Positions 53,731-64,000 of a stretch of DNA of 64,000 nucleotides are shown in pieces; positions within the stretch are counted from its first letter, which is position 1, and each line of letters begins with the position of its first letter. Below the pieces are notes generated by a model, which worked only from the letters and a program-made list of their open reading frames with translations, did no database searches and was not told the origin of the DNA. The stretch is taken from the NCBI GenBank assembly GCA_963971575.1, contig OZ020611.1:228276260-228340259 (forward strand). The letters are read 5' to 3'. This DNA is from Liopterus haemorrhoidalis. Lineage: Eukaryota; Arthropoda; Insecta; Coleoptera; Dytiscidae. Made by a program: the position numbers and the translations under genes.

Positions 53731-53870
53731 GATCAATTCTGTAAAAAATTACTGTGTTGTAATGTTATAAAAAGTATAATACCTTTCATTCATAATAGTA
53801 ACTGACCTTGCTCATAGAGACAAATTTAGTTACAATTATCATAGTAACAGAGTTACAGAATTGGTCTATA
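53731..53870. mobile_element. ~140-bp MITE inside the deleted mariner
   Basis: AGATCAATTCTGTAA and, inverted, AGACCAATTCTGTAA form the TIRs; the copies at 25294 and 59430 are uninterrupted here. A TSD is not clear. Confidence 0.6.
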
Positions 53871-54263
53871 TCAAATTGGTTCGCAAAATTTCGTACAAGC
53901 AACTTAAAAACCAAACAAAAAGAAAAAAACCTGGCTCATCGACCACAGCAGAAATATACTGCAACCAACTAGCCGAAATGATGCAAAAACTTAAAGAAAA
54001 ACAGCCTAGATTGGTCCACAGATCGACTCCTATCTTATTGCATGATAACGCTAGACCACACACTGCACAAATGACTGTGGCAAAACTACAGGAATTGGAG
54101 TTGGAACTTTTTCATCATCCTCCATACTCATCAGACCTAGCCCCCACTGACTACCACTTCTTCCGCAATTTGGACAACTTTTTAATAGGAAAACAGTTTC
54201 ATTCTGACAATGCTTGAAAACTGACATTCCAGGAATTCATTGACACTTAACCTGCCGCTTAAA

Positions 54264-54512
54264 TGTGCGCCCTGGGCCTCGACTTCTGAAGGGCCCCGCA
54301 AAACCCCAACTTTCCACTAATGACACCAAATTTTGTTTCATATGTATAATTTTAATTACTTACAAGTTTACAATCTGCGGTAAAACCTGATATTATGTTT
54401 ATATTCGCTTATTTATTTAAAAATATGGTTAACATGTATTTTCCCTGTCTCTCTTTTTTAAGGGGCCCAATATTTTCTCGTGCGCCCGGGGCCTCAACCA
54501 GCCTTAATCCAC
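54264..54512. mobile_element. Insertion with GGGCC-rich ends in the deleted mariner
   Basis: This 249-bp segment is absent from the sister copies. It starts TGCGCCCTGGGCCTCGACTT and ends CGTGCGCCCGGGGCCTCAAC near its right border. Similar GGGCCC-rich text occurs at 33475-33510 and 38235-38265. Confidence 0.5.
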
Positions 54513-54574
54513 CACCTTTGATGAATAAAATAATTCCTTATATTTGTAAGTTATCAAGCTAATACATTAGAAAC

Positions 54575-54650
54575 TTATTATTATTGGGTTTGTCAGGTCT
54601 TTACAAGCATCCACTAGTCACCAACTTCAGTAGATTTTGTGCGACATCAT
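54575..54650 (-). mobile_element. LINE 3' tail, short copy
   Basis: Inverted ATTATTATTGGGTTTGTCAG...ACAAGCATCCACTAGTC matches the last ~60 bp and AAT tail of the LINE end at 27830-27900, including GTCAAGACCTGACAAACCC in diverged form. Confidence 0.65.
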
Positions 54651-54825
54651 ACTACAGCTGATGAAATTCAAAAAATATTCATTCTGTATATGGAAGACAC
54701 GTGATCAGCGTAACGTTTTAACCGCTTCGATTATCCCTGTATAAACAGGTACACATTTTAAGTATTAAATATTTGAGAGTTGATCCTTGAGCTGTCTTCT
54801 TTTGAGTGAAAAAGTAGTGTTTGGG

Positions 54826-54885
54826 ATTTGAACGTTCCTGTGCTCCGTATGCAACCGTCTTACCACGATATTTCAATGTTAAACT
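54826..54885 (-). other. tRNA-like/SINE-like patch
   Basis: On the minus strand, TGGTAAGACGGTTG (A-box-like) is followed about 20 nt later by CGTTCAAATCCC (B box, 10 of 11). A body (ACTACTTTTTCACTC...) follows. It may be a tRNA-derived SINE head; no poly-A tail or second copy was seen. Confidence 0.35.
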
Positions 54886-55294
54886 TAAAATTATCATACC
54901 AATTTCGATACAACCATACAAATGACAATAGTATTTAGATATTCAATAAATTGACTGAAATAGAAGAGAAACATCGTAGAAATAGATGTTCGTAAAGCTC
55001 TGACGTGTGACCTTGATATTTGAAAAGCTTAGGATAAAATCTATATGTCATAGACTGATCGATGTTTACATAAAATAAAGCTTCCACCTTATTTGAACCG
55101 TTTTGAATAGGTTTTCGTTAAATAATGTATTTGATTACAATTTGTCACTATATAAAACGAAAGTGGATGATTCATTACATCGATTTTGTAAGATTACACA
55201 GTCAAAATTCTCAGATCAAATGACAGGGTAGGCGTAAGAAAGGTTAAATATTGTTTTATGTAGGTTTATTCGAACTTACCGGGACACATCTTTT
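54886..55294. other. AT-rich noncoding DNA
   Basis: No gene or structured repeat recognised. Confidence 0.4.
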
Positions 55295-55297
55295 TTT

Positions 55298-55344
55298 AGG
55301 GTTTTGTAGGTATGACCAAAAAACCCTTATACCGTCATTTTGTC

Positions 55345-55402
<58 letters not shown>

Positions 55403-56228
55403 TCGGTAAAAATTGTAGCCAAACGGCTAAACCTAGAGAGTTGAAATTTGGCATGCTTATACAACTCTTTGACCCGCACATAGGAAAAATACTAAAACAT
55501 CTAAAAAACATACCCCCCTAAAAATATAAACAAATATGTGCTCATCGAAAACAAAAATATTTTTTTTAAATTCTGAGTAGGGTATCAAATGAAAGCCCTT
55601 AGTACGTGGATTAACGATCAAATTTTTATTTTTGCAAAATAAATTATTTTGATGCGATTTTTGCCAAAAATGTGCAAAAAAAATTTTGTCCCACACCCTG
55701 TAGCCCAGATGGTTTAAACTAAAAATCTAAAAAAATTCTAAGTAATGTATATTGGTGTGAACCGAAATAGTACAACAGGAATTTCTGATCAGATTATGTT
55801 TTTGGAAAATAACGCATTTTTTGTGGTTTTTGGTTCACAAAGTACAAAAGTTATACCAATGTAAGACACTCACATTCATATGTGCGATGGCTACATGCGT
55901 TAGCGCGCTCTTAAACTGGTTGGAAAACGAAGGGTTTCGAGTTCGAGTACGGAGTGATTTTTATTTTTTTTGTTATTTTTTGAATTTTTATTATGTTGAA
56001 ATTATTTTGTCAAAATTCTAGTTATATTTTGACAAATGTTGTATTTAATTTTTTTATTTTATATTGTCTAATTATATGATTAACAGACGATAAATTATTT
56101 TAAAAATATCGTTCATTTTACCGTGATTACTACAAAGTAAAATTTGTCCTACACACTCAGCATACCGCCTTCACTTATTATATACCTGCGAAACCCTGAA
56201 ATGTGTGAATATTCACACTTCACATCAA
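55298..56228 (+). mobile_element. HINE/DINE-1-like element, copy F, complete
   Basis: 5' motif AGGGTTTTGTAGGTAT at 55298; (GTCT)n 55345-55400; well-preserved body; tRNA-like cassette (TGGCTACATGCG at 55888, GAGTTCGAGTA at 55939); a second body whose last part (AACAGACGATAAATTATTTT...TTTGTCCTACACACTCAGC) matches copy E but not B or D; ATACCTGCGAAACCC and hairpin GTGTGAATATTCACAC. Two 3'-half subtypes therefore exist. It lies between T tracts. Confidence 0.75.
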
Positions 56229-56754
56229 TTTTTTTTAATTATAATTTTTTCCAAATCAAAGTTTCATGGATTAAGCAAGCTATCATCAAAATATGCAAGT
56301 CTGTGGCCACAAGCGCTAAAGTTCTTGCAGTTGACCGCTAGCAAGGGTATGTCCGCTGTTTTTCATACTCTGCACCAAAGGACGCGGCGGCACTTGGAGC
56401 CGTCACTGTACTCCATCTTGCTTATAATTCGCGACTGAAACTAACGTTGGCGGCGCTGCGTACAACAGCTGATGGCGGACGAGAAGCGTATATATCAGAA
56501 GTTTTTTCGTAATATTTATCTGTTCAAACAATATTTCGGCAAAAAAGCACTGTATTAAAGTCACTATATTTTAAAATACTTCTTAATTCACATAAACTGC
56601 AGCACAACACGCTACAAATATTATCCAAATATACGCTTCTGTTTAATTTAGCCAGTCACCACCAGATGTCTCACTGTTATTTGCAGTCGCGAATAGGGAG
56701 ATAATTAAATCTATACTTAAAAAGTAGAAGCGGAACAAGTGTTTAGCGCGGTTA
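56229..56754. other. Noncoding DNA with a possible MITE
   Basis: ATTCGCGACTG (56427-56437) is inverted at 56684-56694 (CAGTCGCGAAT), enclosing a GC-richer stretch (GTTGGCGGCGCTGC). Possible ~270-bp MITE; no clear TSD. Confidence 0.4.
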
Positions 56755-56940
56755 AGAGACGCTTAAATAAACGTAGCCGAGGAAGACCGCTGGACTGATG
56801 ACCTAAAGCAATGTACGAACTGGCTAGAAAAAGCCCAAGACAGAGAATATGGTTAAGATTAAGTTAAGAATGTTTTAAGTGAGGCCAATATTCAGCAGTG
56901 GATTCGAAAGGTTGAAGAATGATGATGAGGTATGAGAAAG
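56755..56940 (+). pseudogene. RTE-type LINE 3' end
   Basis: GRPLD-stop-stop-type start, then LKQCTNWLEKAQDREYG and VLSEANIQQWI. The pattern RP..W.DD--.....W...AQDR..W is the extreme C-terminus of RTE-like polyproteins. It ends in GAATGATGATGAGG, resembling the TGA/GATGAT tails of RTE elements. Confidence 0.6.
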
Positions 56941-57365
56941 AGGAAGCAATGACGTATGACGCATAAATTTTTAATTTCTATCTAGTTCCAGCATTCGAGA
57001 ACTTTACCGACTTCTTTTTGCAAAGCTTACAATAATACAAATATAATTTTAATATATCATTCCAAAATTGTTCGTAACTGAAAGATAACATCTGCTAAAT
57101 GATAGAATGAAGTGTGTTGCGAAATAGTTGGCCACGACAAATTGTTTGGGTTTCACAGCTTACTTCAGTAGCCAGATGATATTTATGATCCAAAGTGATG
57201 AATGGAAGAATAATAGATGAAAATAAAAATCAAATTAATAAAGTACCTTTTTATTTTTAGCTTACCGATGGAATAAAACTATTTGTATTAAAGTGCATTC
57301 TGGACATAAAACGGTGAACTGCGCTAAATGTTTTTACGTTATTATTATTTTCACATACCTATATA

Positions 57366-58110
57366 CGAGGGATGTTTCCTAAATTCTGGGAATTGTGCTA
57401 TAATTAAATTACGCAGAACTTATAAGCAATGTTATTGGTGCCAGACAAGTCTTGACATGTTTATGCAACTATCTAGTGCAATATTGTTCAGTCTGATTTA
57501 GGTGCTCGACTGATATAGACGCGTTTTCATAGCACTGTTTTTTAACCATGGAAGACGCAGCAAAATCTCAAAGAGCAATAATTATCTTTTTGTGGAAAGA
57601 AGGTGTGAAAACATCAGAAATTATTCAGCGTCTGCAAGGAGTATTTGGTGAGTCTGCAGAATCCAAAAGTACTGTTTATAGGTGGTTCAATCGTTTTAAA
57701 ACCGGTAGAACATCACTAGAAGACGATCCACGCAGTGGGCGCCCAAGCACATCGGTAAATGAAAGAAACATTACTGCCGTGGAAGACCTACTGAAAGAGG
57801 ACAGGCGAATGACCATTCGTCAAATTAGTGTGCGCCTAGGGATAGGTACACGACAAGTTCATGACATCTTGCATGATTGTTTGGGCGTTAGCAAGGTTTC
57901 GCCGCGCTGGGTGCCAAGGCTGTTGGGACCAGAACAGAAACTCAATTTCAAAGTTCTTTGAGGACGGCTTAAAAAAATTAGTTTGTCGTTGGAATAAATG
58001 TATTCAGTTAAATGGAGATTATGTTGAAAAACTACATTGTAATATTGACGAAAATTAACAAAATAACAAAAATTATAGCTAAATTCCCAGAACTTTGGAA
58101 ACATCCCTCG
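57366..58110 (+). mobile_element. Internally deleted mariner retaining its DNA-binding domain
   Basis: TIRs CGAGGGATGTTTCCTAAATT and (inverted) CGAGGGATGTTTCCAAAGTT are flanked by TA (57364-57365, 58111-58112). The 745-bp length implies loss of about 500 bp. Confidence 0.9.
57548..57961 (+). CDS. Mariner transposase DNA-binding domain only (137 aa)
   Basis: The open frame from ATG is intact through both helix-turn-helix motifs: residues ~10-60 (IIIFLWKEGVKTSEIIQRL; STVYRWFNRFKTGR) and ~75-120 (VEDLLKEDRRMTIRQISVRL; GIGTRQVHDIL), joined by a GRPSTS minor-groove-binding-type linker near 63-68. The frame then runs out of phase at PEQKL and stops. The catalytic D..D..D core is deleted; the final exon-less tail KFFEDGLKKLVCRWNKCIQL is encoded in another frame at 57956-58055. 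If expressed, the product could bind TIRs but not cut, so it could act as a repressor. That is inference. Confidence 0.7.
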   Translation: MEDAAKSQRAIIIFLWKEGVKTSEIIQRLQGVFGESAESKSTVYRWFNRFKTGRTSLEDDPRSGRPSTSVNERNITAVEDLLKEDRRMTIRQISVRLGIGTRQVHDILHDCLGVSKVSPRWVPRLLGPEQKLNFKVL

Positions 58111-59429
58111 TACCTTTGGTAAATTATCCACATTGATTTTACTATGTTCAGTGTTCGTTCCCATCCAGTGGCGTAGCATCATATTTACCCCTTGTATATT
58201 TGTCAACTTTGTATAGAGAGAATAAACGTAGAACATAAAACCATAAACTTATTTAGAGGTTCGATGGGTCCCTAAAAGACGTACGCAACAACCACACTTT
58301 CTACCGTACAGATACATGAGTGATGGTTCTTGGTGAAACCTACGAAACCATAAAAAGATTGGTCGGTCAGAAGAAAATTCTTGCAAAACATGAGAAGATC
58401 ATAAGATCAAATCTCAGAAGATCTAGAGAGTATAGAGTAATATAGGATACGTGGAAAACCTGACACTTTTAATAAAACACGAGAAACTAAGAGTCACCAC
58501 ATAAAGGAAAAGTGCACCACATAAAAGTGTGAACTATGAAAAAACCTTTAAAAAATTCTTCATTGAGAATTTTTATTTTAATACTCATGAATATTTACAA
58601 ACTTTGCACGAATTGTTGAAGTAAAAGTTATTGAAAATACAAGCAAGGTTAACTATATATTAAAATTGAAATAATGCCAACTGAAAAAAGTACAAACAAA
58701 AGTGATTTACTATCATTATTTCACACGAAAATAATGAAACGAAGCGGAAGAATAGAGAGATATGGAAACCAAAAGAGGAATGAAAACAAATGGTAGAGAA
58801 CAGAAAAATTTGAATTATTTATTAAAGCTATGCAGTCGATATGAGGTGAATGTTTGAGAATTGATAGCTAGCAGTTTAGGACCACTTTAAATAATTGAAT
58901 TTGAATTTATGTGAATTAATCTATTTTATTTCTTTCATATTATGACTGATACTTGGCTGAAATAGATTTGATTTTATTTGAAGCTAAACAAATGAAGTTA
59001 AGGCGGAGAGCTCATCTGATATTACATATGATATGATGGAAGTTACTTGTCATAACTTCCAAATGACGCGTCATATGTTTAAAACCAACACTGCGAAGTA
59101 AATTATACACAGCTCATTGAACTTGCAAATCACTTCCATTGTCACATCTGCGTTACTTGCAAATTTTGATATGTCCAAAAGTCTCTCTACTTGAGAAACA
59201 AAGATAATTATTTATCTATGACCATCAAATAATAAATGCATTGGGTTCAATTTTAAATACATAATGCTGTTCATATTGCAACTAAAAAAGGGACGCGCAT
59301 GCCTGCTCACCCAAAAAAATTAACGTTTTTTTACACTGCAAGTTTTTATTTAGTAAGTTAGTTAGTTAAAATGTTTGGCGCTTAGCAATGATGACTATTT
59401 GCACCTCACACAGACCATCTTTATATCTA
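58111..59429. other. Noncoding DNA with small relics
   Basis: CAGTGGCGTAGCATC at 58164 is an isolated hAT MITE end. 58285-58360 is a minus-strand HINE 5' fragment (ATGGTTTCGTAGGTTTCACC inverted). Nothing else was recognised. Confidence 0.45.
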
Positions 59430-60085
59430 TTAGGTCGTCAAGGATGAAATTTGTAGAAAAAAAGGTAAAGTTGGTTGATAACTTACAAATATAAGGAATT
59501 ATTTTATTCATCAAAGTATGCACCCATATTGTCTATACACTTTTGCCATTTAAGCGGCAGGTTGTTCAGGCCGCTGTTATAAAACCCTAGCGGACAAGAG
59601 TCAATGAATTCCTGAAAGGCCAGTTTTACAGCATTGTCGGAATTAAACTGTTTTCCTATTAAAAAGTTGCCCAAATTGCGGAAGAAGTGGTAGTCAGTGG
59701 GGGCTGGGTCTGGTGAGTATGGAGGATGATGGAGAAGTTCCAACTCCAATTCCTGTAGTTTTGCCACAGTCATTTGTGCAGTGTGTGGTCTAGCGTTATC
59801 ATGAAATAAGATAGGAGTCGATCTGTTGACCAATCTAGGCTGTTTTTCTTTAAGTTTGTGCATCATTTCGTCCAGTTGGTTGCAGTATATTTCTGCAGTG
59901 ATCGATGAGCCAAGTTTTTTTTTTTTTTTTTTGTTTTTAAGTTACCTGTACAAAATTTGGCGCACCAATTTGATATTGTCGGCTGCGTAGTAACACCAGA
60001 GCCAAATATACTATTAATGTTTCGCGCGATCTGCGATGCCGTAGTTCCACGTAAGAACTCATACTTCATAATAGTGCGTACGAAG
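59430..60085 (-). mobile_element. Internally deleted mariner, copy 3 (5' end lost)
   Basis: The 3' TIR TTAGGTCGTCAAGGATGAAA at 59430 follows TA. On the minus strand: RTIMKYEFLRGTTASQIA, NWCAKFCTGNLK, a poly-K artefact from an A run, then KLKEKQPRLVNRSTPILFHD and YSPDPAPTDYHFF, ending QKCIDNMGAYFDE. The same central deletion as copies 1 and 2 is present. HDN and TDY are intact, but SPDL is SPDP. The 5' end is replaced at about 60085 by a foreign transposon terminus. Confidence 0.82.
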
Positions 60086-60109
60086 TGCGGCGTTTCAAAC
60101 AAACACCCT
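60086..60109 (-). mobile_element. Terminus of the CACGGTGTTTG-type Tc1/mariner element
   Basis: GGCGTTTCAAACAAACACCC followed by TG and TA is the inverted form of the terminus at 455. It directly abuts the truncated mariner. No other part of its element was recognised to the left. Confidence 0.6.
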
Positions 60110-61468
60110 GTATATCTAAAATTTTAAATTAAACGTCTTCTACGTCCGAGGACATGATTGTTTCCAAAATGTATCATAGCAGTGAATACTGTATTCATGT
60201 CACGTTAGTTCTAAATCATATCTTCGTTAAATCATTGTCAGCTCATTGTTATATCACAAAGGGGCCTGAAAATCCTCAATGGATCCCAAGTCAGACTGTG
60301 GATTACTTGTTTATGCACTTATAGCCTGGCATAAGACCCAATAAAAGCTAACTAAGATTCTGGATTTTAGAAAACGCACATTTATATTTTGGCCTCAGAT
60401 GAAGGAATATTTAGAAACGGTTATGCCAATATGTATTACTCCCAATTATAATTCTTGGGCACATTTATTTTTTCAAAAATTAAAAAATTAAATACTTCTA
60501 ATTAATTTTATTCTCTGGGTAGTCATATTTTTTAAAGATATAATTAGTAAAGAATGAAAAATTCTGAAAATATTCTCATTAAACTGATGTACGAAAAATT
60601 CTGAGAATAATGTAATTTTCCATGAAATTGATTCAATTGTTTGAAATAGTCATTCAGTTTAAATTATAATTCAATAATTGATTCAGTTCTATACTATTAC
60701 GTTCACAAATTATGTCATTCTGAACACTAAATCAAATCATTTTTATTGGCAATTGCGCAATGATGACTTGTCAATAAATCAACAATAGAATTGATGTGAT
60801 TAACTGCTAAAGTACTAATAATGGCGAGAAAATCTGCAAAGTTTTAAGAAAAAGATTTGTTATATTTATTTACATATTAGAAATTTAATAATTTGTTATA
60901 AATTAAGACTATAGGTTGAAGCTTATCAGTATCCTAGAAATATTGAAAGTCAGAGTATAGGTGCTACGGGTCAAAATGATTTAATTTTTGTAAATAATAC
61001 GTGTACCAAGTGGCATCACATTATTGTTAAATCATTATCAATTATTTTACAGTTAATATCAAGTACAGTATTTTTCGATGAAGGTATTACTAAAAGGGCC
61101 GCATTAAAAAAAACTAAAAGAAATAATAATCGCTCTAACTATTACAATGTACTATTGCACTTTTTCTCTAAGACAATTAGATAAGCAAGAAATGGCATAA
61201 GTTGTAACGCTAATTGACACTAAGAACGCGCTATACCGAGTGGTTAATATAGGCATCCACTAGTTGTACCTGTTTGCATTCATTCGATTGCAAAATTTTT
61301 TATTACGCATATAAAAATACATACGATGTTAAATTTCACATCATGCCCGCGGCACCCGCTGTGAGAACCACTAATCTAAGCTATACACCAGAAGAATATT
61401 TCAAATCCATTCCGCAGTTTCAGAGATTATCCCGAATACAAACAAATTAGCAGCTTTATAATAATGTA
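60110..61468. other. AT-rich noncoding DNA
   Basis: No gene, TIR pair or microsatellite recognised. Confidence 0.4.
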
Positions 61469-63230
61469 TTGGATTGTTATTTAAGTCAGTTCGTTTTTTT
61501 TTTTCACCTTTTATTCAATAAAATATACATTCTAAAAAAAAAAATTATTATCAAATGTACTGTCCATCATTTTCTATCACTTTGGACAAACGTTCTGGCA
61601 ATTTCATAATGCCATTTCTCCAGAAGGTTCCGTCTTTGCTCTCGAAAAATCTGTCCAGGTGAATTTTGATGTCGTCCACAGATGCGAAATTTTTTCCATT
61701 AAGAGAATTTTGTAGAAAGCAGAACAATGGTAGTCGGATGGTGTGATGTCTGGACCATATGCTCCGACTACCATTTGTTCCGCTCTCTACAAAATTCCCT
61801 TAACGGAAAACATTTCGCAGCCTTGGACGATATCAAAATTAACCTCTACAGATTTTTCGAGAGCAAAGACGGAACCTTCTGGAGAGAAGGCATAATGAAA
61901 TTGCCTGATCGTTTGTCCAAAGTTATAGAAAATAATAAAAAAAAAAAAAAAAATAAGTTTATTCAGTAAATAATTAAAATACATAAAATTACATGGTTAG
62001 CACACAGCACCCGTTACAAAAGTAACATAATCTGTATTTGAATATGTTGTTGTATGCATTGGTTATCAGATATGTATTAGAGTGATATTCTTTAATTCTA
62101 GGAAAAATTTCAAAAAACCTAACAAAAGTTGGGAAATATGTGATAATGTTATGTGAGAGTGTAAATGTTATGTGTTTAAGTGTTGAAGCAAACGATGTTT
62201 CGGAAACCTCCTCTTGTGTCGTTTCGGTAATTCTTCTAAATTATATAGACCAATTGCATTTATTAATGGGTTCGTATGAATACTGCACTTTTCATAGAAT
62301 TTTTTTGCATTTTTTAATATATATTCTTCAAAAGTTGGTTGGTTTGCTACTTCGTGTATGAAACTAATGCGGTTAAATTTTCTTAATTGTGTAGCCATTC
62401 GCAGGCATTTATTTTGAATAACCTGCACGTCATTTAAATAACTTGTCGATGCACTAGCCCAGGCTGCAGATCCATAAGTTAATATTGGTCTGATCACTAT
62501 ATTATACAACAGTAATTTATTTTCAGTACTTAAGTAACTCTTAGTATTAATTAGACTGTAGATATTATGCATCATCATTTTTGCTTTTTTAGTAATATTA
62601 TTAATGTGTTCTTTCCAAATTAATTTACTATCAAATGTTAGGCCCAAATATTCAGCATTTTTGCTCCAGGCAATTAGTTTTTTGTTATAATACCAACGAT
62701 TTACATGATTATTTTTAAGATTAGTGAAATAAATTGCTTGACACTTGCTAGTATTTATTTTTATCTTCCATTTATTGTAATATTTATGAAGTTGATTTAG
62801 AGCAGTTTGCAATTTATTAATAACAACTCTAGGCTGTTTTCCAGATGCAAATATGGCAGTATCATCAGCAAATAGTGCCATTTCAATATTTTTAGATACA
62901 GGTAAATCATGTAAATAAATAATAAAAAGAACTGGACCAAGAATAGAGCCTTGGGGAACTCCAGCTGATATCTGACGTATACTTGATATTGAATTATTTA
63001 TAACTACTTGAAATTTGCGATCAGTTAAATAAGCTTTAATAAATTTAATTAGATGTAATGGGACTCTTAGCTTAATTGCCAGACATTGTTGAATGCTTTT
63101 TGGATGTCAAGAAATACTGCACCCACCGACTTGTACAGTACATTTGATAATATTTTTTTTTTCTAGAATGTATATATTTTAATGAATAAAAGGTGAAAAA
63201 AAAAACGAATGGACTTATGTAACAGCCCAA
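61469..63230. mobile_element. Foldback mariner, copy 2, interrupted by a LINE
   Basis: TIRs TTGGATTGTTATTTAAGTC and (inverted) TTGGGCTGTTACATAAGTC are flanked by TA (61467-61468, 63231-63232). The arms (61469-61735; 61760-61937 plus 63128-63230) are inverted copies of one mariner transposase 3' end, each encoding DYHLFRSLQNSLNGK...IMKLP-R-SKVIENN, around a short loop (TCGGATGG...TGCTCCGA) that encodes YGPDITPSD. Without the LINE it is about 570 bp and almost wholly palindromic. Confidence 0.82.
61938..63128 (-). pseudogene. Jockey-type LINE reverse transcriptase, 5'-truncated
   Basis: On the minus strand from 63128: VGAVFLDIQKAFNNVW (catalytic D of RT block A), a short frame disruption, VPLHLIKFIKAYLTDRKFQV, SAGVPQGSILGPVLFIIYLH, MALFADDTAIFASG (catalytic ADD, intact), INKLQTALNQLHKYYNKWKI, AEYLGLTFDSKLIWKEHI and PILTYGSAAWA, with a stop near 62168, then about 230 bp of 3' UTR. 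The frame 62881-62168 is open for 237 residues. The motifs indicate the jockey clade. Endonuclease and gag-like ORF1 are absent. Its 3' end, at the left, adjoins an A-rich run in the mariner arm. Confidence 0.85.
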
Positions 63231-64000
63231 TATAATATCTTTTCAATTCTTTAATTTGCTGTTGAATCCATGTTTCCGTTAATTTCTTGTTTAATTTAAA
63301 AATTTAATTCTAAAATAAACTTATTACCAACCTGTTGTATTTGACTCCATATTTGCTCATTTCTGTACATAAGACTTTGAGATGATATGTTTCAAGTATA
63401 GAATATATCAGGAGACTGAAAATTATGTATTCAACAGGAATGCAAGGGCATTGGAGGAATTTTAAGTAGATTTCTGCTGAAATATAGTCGTTATGTCGAA
63501 TGTCCAGTAAATATGTGAATGAGGGTAAAATAGAAGGGCATCTCAAATAATGTTAAAAGAACTTTTATCTGACATTTGAAGTGATCATATGATACAATGT
63601 TGTAGCAGTCAATGTAAACAAACTGTTTCAAGAGTATAAATATAATGTAACAGTGGTTTTCAAACTGTTGAGCTCAGGTTACATTACCGAACCGATCCTG
63701 TAATGCAGTGATCCCGACCAGTTAACGGATTAAGGGACAGAACAGTTGCCGAACTGGAAATGATAATTATTCCGTTATGACAAGCCTAATTCAAAAAGAC
63801 TCTTCCTCTATCCGGCTCCACTTTTCGTATTATTTTTTTTTTTTTTCTGTAATCCCATATAAACCGTCACATGGACTAGAGGCTCCTGTAGCGACTGAAG
63901 TCCGGGTGTCATGCACCCGTACACCCTGTCATCGACCCTCGATACAATTTTTATAACCCAAAAGTGTCGCACGATACCTAGGCTAGAGGTTCAGATTCAA
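63231..64000. other. Noncoding DNA
   Basis: No gene recognised. The minus-strand open frame at 63310-63546 has no domain. The final ~150 bp is more GC-rich (GAGGCTCCTGTAGCGACTG) and may be the edge of another repeat. Confidence 0.35.

Larger units (their letters stand above)
53426..54557 (+). mobile_element. Internally deleted mariner, copy 2, with insertions
   Basis: It starts TCAGGTCGTCAAGGATGAAA after TA. The transposase pieces MERSEIRTIMKYEFLRGTTE and PRLVHRSTPILLHDNARPHT...YSSDLAPTDYHFFRN are joined through a GSSTTAEIYCNQLAEMMQK linker, with the same missing centre as copies 1 and 3. Here HDN and TDY are intact, but the first catalytic aspartate region is absent. The 3' TIR is lost beyond TTTGTAAGTTATCAA. 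A MITE (53731-53870) and a 249-bp segment (54264-54512) are inserted. Confidence 0.8.

Noticed and set aside
57859..58236. 125-codon minus-strand open frame
   Set aside because: Antisense across a mariner C-terminal scrap and TIR; no domain.

Overview
The window looks like transposon-saturated intergenic DNA from an insect nuclear genome; beetle-like, but the order is a guess. It is strongly AT-rich, has no prokaryotic gene organisation, and carries the usual insect mobile-element superfamilies: mariner/Tc1, hAT, PIF/Harbinger, piggyBac-type and pogo-type elements, non-LTR retrotransposons and Helentron-derived elements. Almost every recognisable protein piece is a decayed or internally deleted transposase or reverse transcriptase. 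The only good candidate for host coding sequence is one short exon on the minus strand at 46765-46881. Two identical-length first exons at 31005-31127 and 52041-52163 belong to a mobile element.

The commonest family is a HINE/DINE-1-like (Helentron-derived, non-autonomous) element of about 0.9-1.2 kb. It has a 5' sub-terminal AGGGTTTTGTAGGTAT, a (GTCT)n core, a central tRNA-like cassette that differs between copies, a 3' sub-terminal inverted copy of the 5' motif and a 3' hairpin. Copies lie at 1137-2184, 7261-8482, 13851-15540, 18868-19420, 28434-29346 (minus), 40800-41760 (rearranged), 45420-45812 (minus) and 55298-56228, with smaller fragments elsewhere.

Region by region: 0.4-5.3 kb holds a transposase 5' end, a HINE, tandem terminal-inverted-repeat (TIR) MITEs and a Harbinger MITE. 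6.7-9.4 kb is a five-deep nest: hAT > hAT > MITE > HINE > Harbinger MITE. 10.7-20 kb holds a piggyBac-type MITE, LINE scraps, two mariners (one Mos1-like) and MITEs. 21-29 kb holds a reverse-transcriptase fragment between inverted repeats, Tc1-like debris, a deleted mariner and a full-length HINE. 30.4-32.5 kb is a mariner split by an ISL2EU-like element. 34.3-39 kb holds a deleted Harbinger with two convergent gene stubs, a pogo-like shell full of nested insertions, and an LTR with a tRNA-Ala-type primer-binding site. 43.4-46.4 kb is a Harbinger MITE that received a second copy of itself, a hAT MITE and a Tc1 element. 47.8-53 kb holds a LINE broken by a foldback mariner, a THAP-domain remnant and a second ISL2EU-like element. 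53.4-63.2 kb holds more deleted mariners, RTE-type LINE tails and a large foldback mariner containing a LINE.

The genes here do not form a pathway. The biology is the nesting order of the elements, which target-site duplications (TSDs) resolve well, and several unusual composite elements: the HINE with a variable tRNA-like cassette, foldback mariners built from transposase 3' ends, mariner derivatives amplified without a catalytic core, and ISL2EU-like elements that keep one intact exon. Coordinates were read by eye. Element ends supported by TIRs plus TSDs should be good to a base or two; remnant ends are approximate.
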